A DNA stretch of 64,000 bases from Caulifigura coniformis (GCF_007745175.1 NZ_CP036271.1:62001-126000); one strand, 5' to 3'; counted from the first letter of the stretch, positions 17,307-26,602 are shown. A program made the numbers and translations. The notes: generated by a model not told the origin, from the letters alone.

Positions 17307-18179
17307 TCACCAGCCGCTGGGTGGTGATTTCGGTTGAGCATCGACAGCGCGCAGATGTTCCTCGACGCCATCCTGCTTCTTCTCCCAGTCGGCCGCCTTC
17401 AGCCAGCGATCGCCCGGGTGATAGCGATACTCGACGACGTCGTCATCAACGACATACAGGCTCGTTCCATCCTCCGGTTTCACGTAACTTTCGAACCGCT
17501 CCGGCAGAACGATGAACCGCAGCGGCTTCTTCGCTTTCGCAGGCTGAAGAACGGGCTTGCCGCCGACAGTCGCCTCGAGTGGCGCCGGCAGCTCCACCGC
17601 CAGCGGCGCTACCTCGGATCCGTGATACCACTCCTGGATCACGATCTCTGCGTTCTGGACGATCGGAACATATGATCGCGCCGGCGTGCTCCCCGAGCCG
17701 CCTCCGAAGAATCCTCCCGCGCCTGCCAGCGACTCCTTCGGCCACGCCTCGTTGTACTTCCCCAGCACTCCGTAACGTTTGAAGTCGAAGTCGCGATTCA
17801 CCACCAGCACGCGCAGCGGGTTCGACTCGATCACTTCAAGCCGGCCCGTTTCGGAGTCTTTCAGCTCAGTCAGCTCCCGCGGCTGGAACTCCCGTGCACT
17901 CTCGTAAGCAGCCTTCAACGCGGCCCGCTGCGCTTGAGGCATGTCCGGAATCTCAAGTCGCCAGTACCCGCTGTAGCCACAGAACGCCATCGAGAGTGGA
18001 TCTGGAACTTTGTAGGAGAACGTCGGTGAATTCGAGTTCTGGAGATCCTTCACTTTCTCCTGCGTGAGGTTCGTCAGGAAGCAGCAGTCGCCCGGAAGAA
18101 ATCCCGGGTTCGTGGCGCTCGCTGTGGACGCACCGAAGAACAGGAAGAAGAACGCGCCCGCGTAGTGACCAGCCCTCAT
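17307..18179 (-). CDS. Exported protein of unknown function
   Basis: 290 residues. From ATG 18179 the protein starts MRAGHYAGAFFFLFFGASTASA, a good Sec signal peptide cleaved after ASA; an in-frame start nine codons upstream adds MRGYCGGAA. The mature part has three early cysteines (CCF and FCGYSG), a helix-rich middle, a Gly-rich loop (GAGGFFGGGSGS) and a C-terminal region with YVVDDDVVEYRYHPGDRW. It does not match a family I know. Context (between HchA and AlkA) gives no clue. Confidence 0.7.
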   Translation of the reverse strand: MRAGHYAGAFFFLFFGASTASATNPGFLPGDCCFLTNLTQEKVKDLQNSNSPTFSYKVPDPLSMAFCGYSGYWRLEIPDMPQAQRAALKAAYESAREFQPRELTELKDSETGRLEVIESNPLRVLVVNRDFDFKRYGVLGKYNEAWPKESLAGAGGFFGGGSGSTPARSYVPIVQNAEIVIQEWYHGSEVAPLAVELPAPLEATVGGKPVLQPAKAKKPLRFIVLPERFESYVKPEDGTSLYVVDDDVVEYRYHPGDRWLKAADWEKKQDGVEEHLRAVDAQPKSPPSGW

Positions 18180-18227
18180 TGCCGCCCCTCCGCAATAACC
18201 CCGCAACCGTTTCGCACGAAAGCGAGT

Positions 18228-18914
18228 CTACTTCGCTTCCAGGCTCCGCCACAGGTACCAGCTCGCAATCGACCGCCACGGCTGCCAAGGCTCTGCAATC
18301 TGCAGCGCCAATGCCTTGTTGGGCAGCACCTCCAGCGCATACAGGTTCTTGAGCGCCGTCTTGATCCCCAGGTCATCCGGCGCGAACACGTCCGCCCGGC
18401 CCAGGCTGAACATCAGGAACATCTGCGCCGTCCATTCCCCCACGCCCGTCACCTCGACGAGCGCTTCCACCACGGACTCGTCGCTCATGCGCGACAGCTT
18501 CGCCAGCGGCAGCCGGCCATCAGCGACGCGCAGCGCCAGGTCGCGGAAGTAACGCAGTTTCTGCGGCGACAGCCCCGCGCCCCGCAGGTCCTCATCCGCG
18601 AGCACGATGATCGCATCGGCCGTCAGCATCTTCGGCGCCGTGAGGGCTTCCAGCCGCTTCCAGATGGAACGGGCGGCGGAGGTGGAGATCTGCTGTCCGA
18701 CGATGGCGCGGGCCAGCGAGTGGTAGCGGTTCTTCGTCAGCGTGAGCTTGAACGGCCCGACGCGATCGATGACCTCCTTCAGGATCGGGTCGACCTTCCG
18801 CAGCCGGCGGATCCCTTCCTCGGCCGCTTCCGGGCTGAGCGTCGAAATCAGCGCCGCATTGGCGGACTTCACGGATCGCGGTCCTGACGCTTTCGCGGCC
18901 GACTTCTTCTTCAT
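18228..18914 (-). CDS. DNA-3-methyladenine glycosylase II (AlkA-like)
   Basis: 228 residues of the HhH-GPD base-excision superfamily. Seen: SLARAIVGQQISTSAARSIW, the helix-hairpin-helix and catalytic segment VEVTGVGEWTAQMFLMF, with the catalytic Asp in FAPDDLGIKTAL, and a final WRSIASWYLWR. It removes alkylated bases from DNA. The start is ATG 18914 (MKKKSAAKASG); the frame continues 22 codons upstream, but that stretch is the terminator hairpin of the upstream gene and is unlikely to be coding. It lacks the N-terminal TBP-like domain of E. coli AlkA, matching the short AlkA form of many bacteria. Confidence 0.9.
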   Translation of the reverse strand: MKKKSAAKASGPRSVKSANAALISTLSPEAAEEGIRRLRKVDPILKEVIDRVGPFKLTLTKNRYHSLARAIVGQQISTSAARSIWKRLEALTAPKMLTADAIIVLADEDLRGAGLSPQKLRYFRDLALRVADGRLPLAKLSRMSDESVVEALVEVTGVGEWTAQMFLMFSLGRADVFAPDDLGIKTALKNLYALEVLPNKALALQIAEPWQPWRSIASWYLWRSLEAK

Positions 18915-18927
18915 GGCGGGCTCCAAC

Positions 18928-18965
18928 GCAAAACACCCCGGCTGCTTTCGGGCAGCCGGGGTGTT
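18928..18965 (-). terminator. Intrinsic terminator after the acyl-CoA reductase-like gene
   Basis: 14-bp GC-rich stem (18932-18945 with 18952-18965) and six-base loop. On the minus strand the hairpin ends in TTTT, placed 19 bases after the reductase stop and 18 bases before the AlkA start, so the two genes are separate transcripts. Confidence 0.85.
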
Positions 18966-18983
18966 GGAATCGTTTGTCACGCA

Positions 18984-20132
18984 TTACGCGCCGAGCACTT
19001 TGGCCGGCTCGTCGACCACGGGGTCTTTCCAGCCGAACTTGTTTTCGATCGCCGCTTCCGACAGCCGCACCAGCATGTCGCGATCGACGTGCGGGCAGAT
19101 GAGGTGCGGAGCGGCTCGCTGGGTGTTGGTCGAATCGAAGATCGAATCGGCCCGCCAGTAGGAGGAGTAGACCTCCGAGTGGCTGTGGAAGAGTTCGAGC
19201 GCCAGCGACTGGTTGTTCTCGATCTTCACCGGCTTGCCGAAGTTGATCCCGTACAGGTTGTTCACCTGCTCGATCACGTCGCGCATCAGCCGCACGCTGA
19301 TCGGCAGCCGCGGCGTGAGGTGGTACGTCTGGCCGTGGTGTTCCGGGTGCGTGATGACGTGCGACATGACGGCCGACACCCAGTCGACCGGGACGAGGTT
19401 CTTGTTCCACTCCGACTTGGCGTCGAGGTTGATGTAGTTGGCGACGCCGCGGCCGGTGAAGTCCTGGCTGCCCAGCTGCTCGGTCAGCTTATGGGCCAGT
19501 TCGAGCATCACGTAGTAGTTGTGGTACGTGAAGGTCACGCCCGACTTGCTGTCGCCGATGATGATCGCCGGACGGAACACCGTGACCGAATCGAGGTGCT
19601 TGCAGTCGCGGACGAGTTCTTCGGCCTCGACCTTGCTCTCTTCGTACGGGTTGGCGAATTCCTGGCCGGTGCGCAGTTCGTGTTCATACACGCGGCCGTC
19701 ACGGATGCCCGACACATAGGCGGTCGACACCTGGAACATCTTGCGGATGTTGGCCTGGCGGCAGAACTCGAGCGCGTGCTTCGTGCCGTCGACGTTCGAA
19801 CGCCACGGCTCGGCATGCCGGCCGGTGCTGACGAACGACAGGCTCGCCGCGTTGTGCAGCATCGCGTTGACGTTTTCGGCGGCCCATTTCGTCTGGTCGG
19901 GCGTCAGGCCGAAGTCGGGCTGCGTGATATCCCCTTCGAGCACGACCGGACGTTCAAAGGTCCGGCCTTCCATTTCTTCCCAGCTGCGAATGGCCGCTTC
20001 GACGCGGGCGCCGGGGGTTTTCCGGCGGGAACGGCGAACAAGGACGGCCAGGGGAACGCCCGCGGTCAGCAGGTCGCGCATCAGGTAGCGGCCCAAGAGG
20101 CCGGTCGCTCCCGTCAGCAACAAGTAACCCAT
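18984..20132 (-). CDS. Fatty acyl-CoA reductase-like SDR (NAD_binding_4)
   Basis: 382 residues, extended SDR fold. N-terminal YLLLTGATGLLGRYL is the TGxxGxxG NAD(P)-binding loop. VSTAYVSG with a later NPYEESKVEAE gives the YxxxK catalytic pair, typical of the NAD_binding_4 / male-sterility (fatty acyl-CoA reductase) group and of thioester reductase domains. FRPAIIIGDSKSG follows. I chose ATG 20132 (MGYLLL) because GGAG sits nine bases upstream. Likely it reduces an acyl or polyketide thioester, but a nucleotide-sugar or lipid epimerase-type role cannot be excluded. Terminator downstream at 18928-18965. Confidence 0.87.
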   Translation of the reverse strand: MGYLLLTGATGLLGRYLMRDLLTAGVPLAVLVRRSRRKTPGARVEAAIRSWEEMEGRTFERPVVLEGDITQPDFGLTPDQTKWAAENVNAMLHNAASLSFVSTGRHAEPWRSNVDGTKHALEFCRQANIRKMFQVSTAYVSGIRDGRVYEHELRTGQEFANPYEESKVEAEELVRDCKHLDSVTVFRPAIIIGDSKSGVTFTYHNYYVMLELAHKLTEQLGSQDFTGRGVANYINLDAKSEWNKNLVPVDWVSAVMSHVITHPEHHGQTYHLTPRLPISVRLMRDVIEQVNNLYGINFGKPVKIENNQSLALELFHSHSEVYSSYWRADSIFDSTNTQRAAPHLICPHVDRDMLVRLSEAAIENKFGWKDPVVDEPAKVLGA

Positions 20133-20705
20133 CGCGATTGACTCCATCACGTCCGGCGGGCAGATCCCGGATTTGTCCCGTTCGTCCACACGACGAAAGG
20201 GCCGGGAGTTGATACTGCCGACGGATCACCAGCATTGACCTGCTGGAGGCGGAACGCGATCCATCGCAGGCCAGTCCCGAATTCGGCGGCCGCGAGACGA
20301 TCGTTCCGACTCCGTCCTGGAATCGGGGCTTCCTCTGGACCCAGCAGTCCCCAAAGGAGGACCCTCAATCCTAACCCCCGATCCGACGGTCAACAACACG
20401 ATCAGGGGTTTCGGCAGCCAACTGGCCCGGCCATCGGACTGACTGGGAAAACTGTGGAAGCTGTAGGGCGCTGCCGCGCATCGTCGCGGCGGGACGGGTT
20501 AGACGCCCTCGCCCGTTTCCAAAGCTGGTAATCAACGCCGCCGACTGAAAACGCCCAAAGATCGACGACTCAGCTGCAAGTGACTTGCTGGTCTTTGTTT
20601 GCGTCAGGTGGTCGTCCCTTCGCCCGGGCGCAAAGCCGCGCCTTCATGGAACGACCCGACCGACCTGCACAACCCGGCTGCGGGGCCAGGGTGATCCTCG
20701 GAGGG
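20133..20705. other. Intergenic region, 573 bp
   Basis: Between the SDR gene start and the PilZ gene end, both minus strand. Open frames here have poor codon character and no homologous-looking blocks. A small inverted repeat CCAGCA/TGCTGG near 20233-20250 is too short to call. No RNA gene was seen. Confidence 0.4.
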
Positions 20706-21065
20706 TCAGCTTTTCGAGGCCTGGGTGAGAAAGCGGCCGCCGCTCATGAACATGCCGTTCGAGCAGGGCTGGCACCATTCGACGGCGACCCGGTATTCGA
20801 ATTCCCGCGTCTCGCTGGCCATGCGGACCGTGACTTCGCTGGGCATGATCGGCCCGCGATGCAGCAGCCCGATGCCGAACCGGCTGATCTCCCGCGTCAT
20901 CGCGGAAATCACGTTGCCGCGGCTCGTCGTCACCTCGGCCGGAACCGAAAGTTCCAGCCGCTCAGCGTTTCGCCCGTGTTCGATCTCGGATTTCCCGACG
21001 TTTTCAAGGACCTGCCGCAGGTCCTCCATCGTGGGGCGGCTCCAGGGATCTCGCTGATTCGACAT
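20706..21065 (-). CDS. PilZ-domain protein
   Basis: 119 residues from ATG 21065. After a helical N-terminus (ATMEDLRQVLENV-type) the domain runs NAERLELSVPAEV, then SAMTREISRFGIGLLHRGPI and VAVEWCQPCSNGMFMSGGRFL. This is the PilZ beta-barrel order (RxxxR-type arginine region, then D/NxSxxG-like S-R-F-G-I-G), although the canonical arginines are only partly kept (R at NAERLE). It may bind cyclic di-GMP or be a degenerate PilZ adaptor. It is alone and upstream of a large lipoprotein on the same strand. Confidence 0.75.
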   Translation of the reverse strand: MSNQRDPWSRPTMEDLRQVLENVGKSEIEHGRNAERLELSVPAEVTTSRGNVISAMTREISRFGIGLLHRGPIMPSEVTVRMASETREFEYRVAVEWCQPCSNGMFMSGGRFLTQASKS

Positions 21066-21262
21066 AGCTCTGACCGGTTCGACCACTCCGCGCCTCATTT
21101 GCGCGAACGAACGACTCTAGCTCGTGATTCCGTTTATGAACGCGGAATCATCAAGCATGAGGGTAACACCGGTTGAACTCATTGCTGCAGATGCTCAAAA
21201 GCGCCAATGACGCCGTTCGCGCCCACACGTTGCATTCCGGCAACATGCTTCACGAGGGCCCT

Positions 21263-23143
21263 TCACGCCTGCGGCGTGCGGTAGGCCCAGCGGCGGAAGG
21301 CGGCGAGCACCCCGATCGACAATCCCCCGATGATGGCAAACCAGACCATCCGGGACGACTTCGACCCGCGGGCCTTGGAGGCGACCACGCGCGGCTCCCG
21401 CTCGTGTTCGATCGACAGCGGGGGCGGCGTCGCCAGGCGGGGACCGCGACGATGACCGCTGCGGGCGGCGGCGGCTTCCGCTCCGGGCGCGAGGTCGGTC
21501 GGTTGACCGAGCTGCACGATCGGGTCGCTCGGACGAACGGTGTGGGCGATCGAGCGCATTCCTTCCGCTTCGGCGGTCGCCACAAAGCTCGGCGCGTCTT
21601 CTTCCGCGGAGGCCAGGCGGGTTTCCGCGGAAGGCTGGTGGCGGGTTGACGGCTTGTTCGACCGCAGGTCGGTCCACGACTGCTCGAACTCGCTTCTCGA
21701 TGCCTGCCAGAGTCCATCCGACGCGGCCAGTTCGCGGTTTGAGAGGACCGGCCATTCGGGCGACGCGGCACGGGCGCTCGGCTCCCGTCCGACTCCGGCG
21801 GCCCATTCATTGAACGGCGAATTCGTCAGCTGGCCGGCGGAAGCCGTTTCCGCGGCTGCGACCGACTCCGCCACTTCGTCGGCGAAGACGCTCTCGGCGT
21901 TCGGCCTTGAGAATCCGGTCGGCCGGGCGGCGAGGTCGCGATTCGGGCGTTGCGTGGCTGCAATCTGGCGGCGTTCCGCCTCGGCCTCGGCCGCGCGTTC
22001 CATCGACGCCTGCTTCGCCTCGAGCCACCTCACCAGTTTTTCGGGCGTGGCTTCGCGGGCGGCGAATTCGTAGGAGCACTGCTCCGCCAGCTCGCTCGCG
22101 GCGCTGGTGTACGACAGGGCCTGTTCGAATTCGCCCTTGTCGCCGGCGGACTTGGCCTTCTTCAGCAAGCCGGCGATTTCACGTCCGTTCGCCTGCTGCG
22201 ACTTACTCGCGACGGCCGCTCCTTCGGCCACTTCCTCCGCGGCATCGGCCAGCGGATTGCGGCGCACTCCCGCCGGGGCGGCGGCCAGCGGATTGCGGGC
22301 GCTCTGCCGTGCGGGGGGCATGGCGACGTTGTCGAGTTCCGATTCGTCCGTGGCCGGGAAGGGGCGGGCCGCGCTGGCCTTGGCCACAGAACGGCGTGAC
22401 GTGGCGAATTCTTCGAACGACGCCCTGGCTTCGTCGCTCGCGGCGACGTCCGAGCTCGAAGCCCGGTCGTCGACCATCGGCCGGGGTTCGGGCGACGTTC
22501 CGGGTTTGCGGGTCAGCGTCGGGGAGGCCGTCCCCGCGGCGAGGGCGCGGTCGTTCACGCCGATGGGCTCCTGCGACTTCAGGAAGTCGTCGAGGGCCGC
22601 CTGTGACTCCGAGTTTTGTGCGGCTTTCGGGCCGACCTTGGCCGTCCCCGCTTCCGTCTTTGCAATGCGATCGGCCATGGCGACGACGGTCTCGCCGGAG
22701 GGGCGGTCGGCCGCCTTGCTCTCGGCTCCGCCGGTCTTCGCCGTGCTGGCGACCGACTCCCTGGCCACGGAGTCTTTCAGTTTCTTCGATTCCGCGAGGA
22801 ACGGATCGTCCTGGACTTCCTCGGGCTTGCGTTTCAGCAGGTTGCCAGCGCTCCTGAACGGAGCCGTCCAGCGGGACGCAAGTGAAGGCCGTTCATCGAT
22901 TTCAGGCTCGGTCGTTGCGATGCCGGGAACCGGAGCCGACGAGCCCGAGGCGGAGGCCAGTTCTTTCCGGGAGCGCAGGATCGACTCGTTGGCCCGTTCC
23001 GTGATGGCGCTGTCGGAGCGGACATCCTGATTGGCCAGTTCGAGCCCTGGTTCGCGGGCGCAGCCTGCGAAGCCCAGGCTGAACAGGCAGGCGCCTCCGA
23101 ACGCGACCGCAATGGGTCTCTGCCGTTTGTGTGATTTCCACAT
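21263..23143 (-). CDS. Large low-complexity lipoprotein with C-terminal membrane helix
   Basis: 626 residues. From ATG 23143 (GGAGG nine bases upstream) the signal peptide ends in the lipobox GFAGC (Cys28). The body is Ala/Ser/Glu/Arg-rich and largely disordered, with repeats of ARNPLAAAPAGVRRNPLAD type and one helical segment (about 330-400) with KAKSAGDKGEFEQALSYTSAASELAEQC that resembles a TPR-like helical hairpin. The extreme C-terminus is a transmembrane helix (MVWFAIIGGLSIGVLAAF) with an arginine-rich tail. It may span the periplasm anchored at both ends. Family unknown; I found no domain to name. Confidence 0.72.
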   Translation of the reverse strand: MWKSHKRQRPIAVAFGGACLFSLGFAGCAREPGLELANQDVRSDSAITERANESILRSRKELASASGSSAPVPGIATTEPEIDERPSLASRWTAPFRSAGNLLKRKPEEVQDDPFLAESKKLKDSVARESVASTAKTGGAESKAADRPSGETVVAMADRIAKTEAGTAKVGPKAAQNSESQAALDDFLKSQEPIGVNDRALAAGTASPTLTRKPGTSPEPRPMVDDRASSSDVAASDEARASFEEFATSRRSVAKASAARPFPATDESELDNVAMPPARQSARNPLAAAPAGVRRNPLADAAEEVAEGAAVASKSQQANGREIAGLLKKAKSAGDKGEFEQALSYTSAASELAEQCSYEFAAREATPEKLVRWLEAKQASMERAAEAEAERRQIAATQRPNRDLAARPTGFSRPNAESVFADEVAESVAAAETASAGQLTNSPFNEWAAGVGREPSARAASPEWPVLSNRELAASDGLWQASRSEFEQSWTDLRSNKPSTRHQPSAETRLASAEEDAPSFVATAEAEGMRSIAHTVRPSDPIVQLGQPTDLAPGAEAAAARSGHRRGPRLATPPPLSIEHEREPRVVASKARGSKSSRMVWFAIIGGLSIGVLAAFRRWAYRTPQA

Positions 23144-23644
23144 GACCAATTGCCTCCCCCGAGGTCGACCCGCCTTTGTTCTCATGGGTCGTATCGACTG
23201 TTCCGCAAAGCCTGCATGAACGAGTTGCGCCGGGGATGCGGCGCTTACCCAGACTGCCCGAATCAATGCCCGGGATCTCGCTTCGAAAGGGGGAATCGAC
23301 TGAAGTTGGGGAGGGGCCCGCGGGGCCATCCCCAGGGCGTCTTCGGAGTGTCCAGTTGGGCCGGTTTGAGAAGGGGGTTTCTAAGTGCTTTCGGGGAAGC
23401 GGTTTGCAAACCGCGCCGTCTGCCACTGGACGCGTCTGCCCGTCTCGATCACAATTCCCGCCATGGATGAGTCGCTCGGATGGGCGATGCATCCCCCCTG
23501 CGAGTTCCGGAAGTGGAGTCGCGGGAGGCCACCAGCGGGATCGGACCACTGTCGAGGACTTCGACGGATCCGTTCACGACGCCTCCCCAGTTTTGCCAGC
23601 GTTGGCGAACCGCGATTTCCAGGAACCGCACCGTTGCCGTCGGA
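23144..23644. other. Divergent intergenic region, 501 bp
   Basis: Between the large lipoprotein (minus) and rpe (plus). A frame continuous with rpe runs back to 23480 but looks non-coding and there is a good internal start at 23645. No palindrome, RNA or terminator stands out; promoters for both sides must lie here. Confidence 0.4.
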
Positions 23645-24346
23645 ATGACCGCTGTCGGAATCTCTGAAACGCTTCGGCGCCGCGTGCCGATTGTCGCCCC
23701 CTCGATGTTGAAGGTCGACTTCGGAAACCTTGCGCGCGAAATTCAGCTGCTCGATGAGGCCAAATCCGCCGTCCTCCACTGGGACGTCATGGATGGGAAC
23801 TTCGTTCCCAATCTGAGCTACGGCGCCATGGTGATTGCCAGCTGCCGCAAGCGGACCGACGCGATCTTCGAAGCGCACCTGATGGTGGCCGATCCCGCCC
23901 CGTACCTGGATGAATATGTCCAGGCCGGCTGCCAGTGGATCACCATTCACATCGAGTCCCAGGGAAATGCGAAGCAGCATCTCCGCCACATCCGGGCCAG
24001 GGGTTGCCTGGCGGGACTGTGCATCAATCCGGAAACCCCGGCCGAGGCGATCAAGCCGCTGCTGGGCGAGTTCGACACTGTTCTCGTGATGAGTGTGAAG
24101 CCCGGCTTTGGGGGGCAGAAGTTCATTCCCGAGTCGCTTGAGAAGTTGGAGTCCGTCCGGCGGATCGTGGGTTCGGACACCCTGATCGCCGTCGACGGTG
24201 GAATCGGAAGCACGACCATTGGCCCATGCGCTGCCGCAGGTGCGGAGGTGTTTGTGGCCGGAAGTGCTGTATTTGACCGTCCGGACTACCGGCAGGCCGT
24301 CGAGGAACTGACTGACCTCGCGCGCCGGCAGACCCCGGATCTTTAG
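23645..24346 (+). CDS. rpe: Ribulose-phosphate 3-epimerase
   Basis: 233 residues, TIM barrel. Signatures: LHWDVMDGNFVPNLSYG, FEAHLMVADPAPY, SVKPGFGGQKFIPESLEKL and DGGIGSTTIGPCAAAGAEVFVAGSAVF, with the metal-binding His/Asp set of the family. It interconverts ribulose 5-phosphate and xylulose 5-phosphate in the pentose phosphate pathway. Start ATG 23645 (MTAVGISETLRRR). The next gene begins 15 bases downstream, so the two are likely co-transcribed. Confidence 0.95.
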   Translation: MTAVGISETLRRRVPIVAPSMLKVDFGNLAREIQLLDEAKSAVLHWDVMDGNFVPNLSYGAMVIASCRKRTDAIFEAHLMVADPAPYLDEYVQAGCQWITIHIESQGNAKQHLRHIRARGCLAGLCINPETPAEAIKPLLGEFDTVLVMSVKPGFGGQKFIPESLEKLESVRRIVGSDTLIAVDGGIGSTTIGPCAAAGAEVFVAGSAVFDRPDYRQAVEELTDLARRQTPDL

Positions 24347-24361
24347 GAGTCTTCGAGGTTT

Positions 24362-24979
24362 ATGTCGTACGTCTTGATTCGCTCCGGCGAAACTGACTTC
24401 GACGTGGAAGCCCGCGTGCAGGGCACGATCGATCTTCCACTGACGATTCAGGGCCGGACCGAAGTCGACGCCGCCGCAGAGGAGCTGCGCAGCGTCCCTG
24501 TTGAAGTCGTTTATTGCTGTCCGGGCGAACCTGCATTTTCCACGGCCCGCGTGATCGGTCGTGCCCTTGATCTTCCCGTCAAGCCGCTCCGCGAGCTCGA
24601 CAACATGCACTTCGGCCTCTGGCAGGGGATGCCGGTCGAGGAAATCCGCCGCAAGCAGCCGAAAGTCTTCCGCCAGTGGCAGGAAGACCCGACCTCGGTC
24701 TGCCCGCCCGAAGGGGAGACCTTCGCCGACGTCCATGCCCGGGTCCTCGAGGCCCTCCGCAAGCCTGTCAAGAAGGGTCAGTCGTTCGCCATCGTGGCTC
24801 CGGAGCCTCTCGCGACGCTGATTGGCTGCGTGCTGAAGGGCGAGGAGCCTCGTCTGGCCGGCCCGCTCGAACGTCCCCTCCAGATTGTCGAAGTCATCCA
24901 GCCTCCCGCGGCCGTGGAACCCGCTTCCATTGCCCGTGGCTTTGGTCTGAGCGCCCTGCGCCGCCTCTCCTACCGCTGA
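24362..24979 (+). CDS. Degenerate histidine-phosphatase-fold protein
   Basis: 205 residues with the phosphoglycerate-mutase-like order of blocks: LIRSGETDFDVEARVQG, LPLTIQGRTEVDAAAEEL, a middle ELDNMHFGLWQGMPVEEI (matching the RELDxGxWEG block) and CPPEGETFADVHARV. The RHGET motif reads RSGET (Ser8 for the phosphohistidine), and the second VSHGG motif reads IVAPEPLA, so the other catalytic His is also gone. The arginine of the usual SxxxRxxxTA stretch is replaced too (EPAFSTARV). I therefore do not call it an active phosphatase or mutase. A sensory, scaffold or structural role beside Rpe and AccD is possible but unproven. Confidence 0.85.
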   Translation: MSYVLIRSGETDFDVEARVQGTIDLPLTIQGRTEVDAAAEELRSVPVEVVYCCPGEPAFSTARVIGRALDLPVKPLRELDNMHFGLWQGMPVEEIRRKQPKVFRQWQEDPTSVCPPEGETFADVHARVLEALRKPVKKGQSFAIVAPEPLATLIGCVLKGEEPRLAGPLERPLQIVEVIQPPAAVEPASIARGFGLSALRRLSYR

Positions 24980-25139
24980 AAATTCGCCCTCGTCCCGGCT
25001 TCTGCACGGCCGGGCGCGGACGCCTGCTCCGGCCGGCTTCGGCCCCTCGCGGCAAACTCGCCGTGGCACAAACGCCCGAATCCGCTATCGTGTTCCGGCT
25101 GCCGGGACAGCACCGGCCGTTGGAAAGTATTGATTGCCC

Positions 25140-26021
25140 ATGACGCCCCAGGACGCCTCGACGGTTCCCTCGCCACCGGACGTCCCGGCCCCCAAGCCGG
25201 ACCCCGAACCGCCGCCGCGCCGCAAACGCGGCGTGCCAGAGCACGTGTGGCTCCGCTGCGATGCCTGCGGCGCCACCGTTTTCCGGAAGCGCGTCGAGCA
25301 GGGGCTCTGGCTGTGCCCCGAGTGCAGCCACCACTTCTACGTGCCCGCCCGCGCCCGGATCGCTCAGCTCCTCGATCAGGACAGCTTCGAGGAATGGTTC
25401 GCCGGCATGCGCTCGGTCGATCCGCTCGGCTTTGCCGACAAGCGTCCCTACAAGGACCGCCTGGTTGACGAACAAAAGCGAACCGGACTCGTCGACGCCT
25501 GCATCGTCGGCCGCGGGTACATGCGCGGCCGCCCGCTCGTTTTCGGCCTGACGGACTCCTCGTTCATCATGGGGAGCATGGGTTCAGTCGTCGGCGAAAA
25601 GCTGACCCGGGCCATCGAAGAAGCCACGAAGTCCCGGCTGCCGCTGGTGATTGTCAGCGGTTCCGGCGGCGGCGCCCGCATGCACGAGGGGATCTTCTCC
25701 CTCATGCAGATGGGGAAAGTCTCCGCGGCCCTCGCCCGCTATCACGAAGCCGGCGGACTGTTCATCTCCGTTCTCACCAACCCGACGATGGGCGGCGTGG
25801 CCGCCAGCTTTGCGTCCCTCGGCGACATCACGCTGGCCGAGCCCAAGGCGCTGATCGGCTTCGCCGGTCCGCGCGTCGTGAAGTCGACGGTGAAGGTGGC
25901 GCTGCCGGCGAACTTCCAGACCAGCGAGTTTCTCCTGGAGCATGGCTTCGTCGACCGGATCGTCCCCCGCACGGAACTGCGGGCGGAGATTTCGCGGCTG
26001 ATCGACTACTGCGTGAAGTAA
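25140..26021 (+). CDS. accD: Acetyl-CoA carboxylase carboxyltransferase subunit beta
   Basis: 293 residues. After a Pro-rich N-terminus the zinc ribbon [16 protein letters not shown]...CPEC carries the four cysteines, followed by the carboxyltransferase domain with [36 protein letters not shown] and [12 protein letters not shown]. It transfers carboxyl from carboxybiotin to acetyl-CoA with AccA, the first committed step of fatty-acid synthesis. Start ATG 25140. The bases around the stop are part of a short triple repeat (26010-26056). accA is not visible nearby. Confidence 0.95.
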   Translation: MTPQDASTVPSPPDVPAPKPDPEPPPRRKRGVPEHVWLRCDACGATVFRKRVEQGLWLCPECSHHFYVPARARIAQLLDQDSFEEWFAGMRSVDPLGFADKRPYKDRLVDEQKRTGLVDACIVGRGYMRGRPLVFGLTDSSFIMGSMGSVVGEKLTRAIEEATKSRLPLVIVSGSGGGARMHEGIFSLMQMGKVSAALARYHEAGGLFISVLTNPTMGGVAASFASLGDITLAEPKALIGFAGPRVVKSTVKVALPANFQTSEFLLEHGFVDRIVPRTELRAEISRLIDYCVK

Positions 26022-26056
26022 CTGGTGCGTGAAGTAACTGTGCGTGAGGTAACAGG
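26010..26056. repeat. Triple direct repeat over the accD stop
   Basis: TGCGTGAAGTAACTGG (26010-26025) holds the last codons and stop of accD. It is repeated almost exactly as a 15-base unit (26026-26040) and with two changes at 26041-26056. Each copy restates GTGA(A/G)GTAA. This looks like a local slippage expansion; it adds no coding sequence. Confidence 0.8.
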
Positions 26057-26212
26057 CCGGGCGCCCCGCGCGATTCTTCCAGGTGGACGCTGCGCCCCTC
26101 GATGAGAAGGCGCCGGCGTCCTCAGCCCCGCTACTTGCTTTCCTTCCTTTCCTTCTGTTCAACCTCAACTCCGCAGCGCGCGACCAGCCTTCCTGTCGCC
26201 CTATGCGTCGCG

Positions 26213-26602
26213 TTACACGGGGTCGACGGGATTCTCTGGTTCGCCGGCGAACTGTTCGATGATCCTGTTCGCTTCGTTGAGGATCGCGACCTGGGGCTTC
26301 GCGTGCCGGGCCTTCTTCGGCTTCATGAAGGCGAACGACATGATGATGATGCGGTGGCCGGGGGCTGCCAGGTGGGCCATGGCGCCGTTGAGCTCGATCG
26401 CTCCGGAGCCGCGCGGGCCGCGGAGGACGTAGGTTTCGCCACGGGCCCCGTTGTTGCAGTTGCCGATCAGGACCTGCTCGAACGGCAGGAGTCCGACGGC
26501 GTCCATCAGGTCTTCATCGATCGTGATGCTGCCGTGGTAGTTGACGTCGGTGCGGGTGACGGTGGCGAGATGCAGCTTGGCTTTGAGGACGCGAAGAAAC
26601 AT
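26213..26602 (-). CDS. panD: Aspartate 1-decarboxylase precursor
   Basis: 129 residues. MFLRVLKAKLHLATVT is the family N-terminus, and YHGSITID holds the Gly-Ser self-cleavage site that creates the pyruvoyl group. NGARGETYVLRGPRGSGAIELNGA is the second conserved block. The enzyme makes beta-alanine for pantothenate. Length and order match the family. It is on the minus strand, 191 bases from accD. Confidence 0.95.
   Translation of the reverse strand: MFLRVLKAKLHLATVTRTDVNYHGSITIDEDLMDAVGLLPFEQVLIGNCNNGARGETYVLRGPRGSGAIELNGAMAHLAAPGHRIIIMSFAFMKPKKARHAKPQVAILNEANRIIEQFAGEPENPVDPV

Noticed and set aside
24362-24979. Active phosphoglycerate mutase or phosphatase
   Set aside because: Both catalytic histidines are replaced (RSGET and VAPEP).
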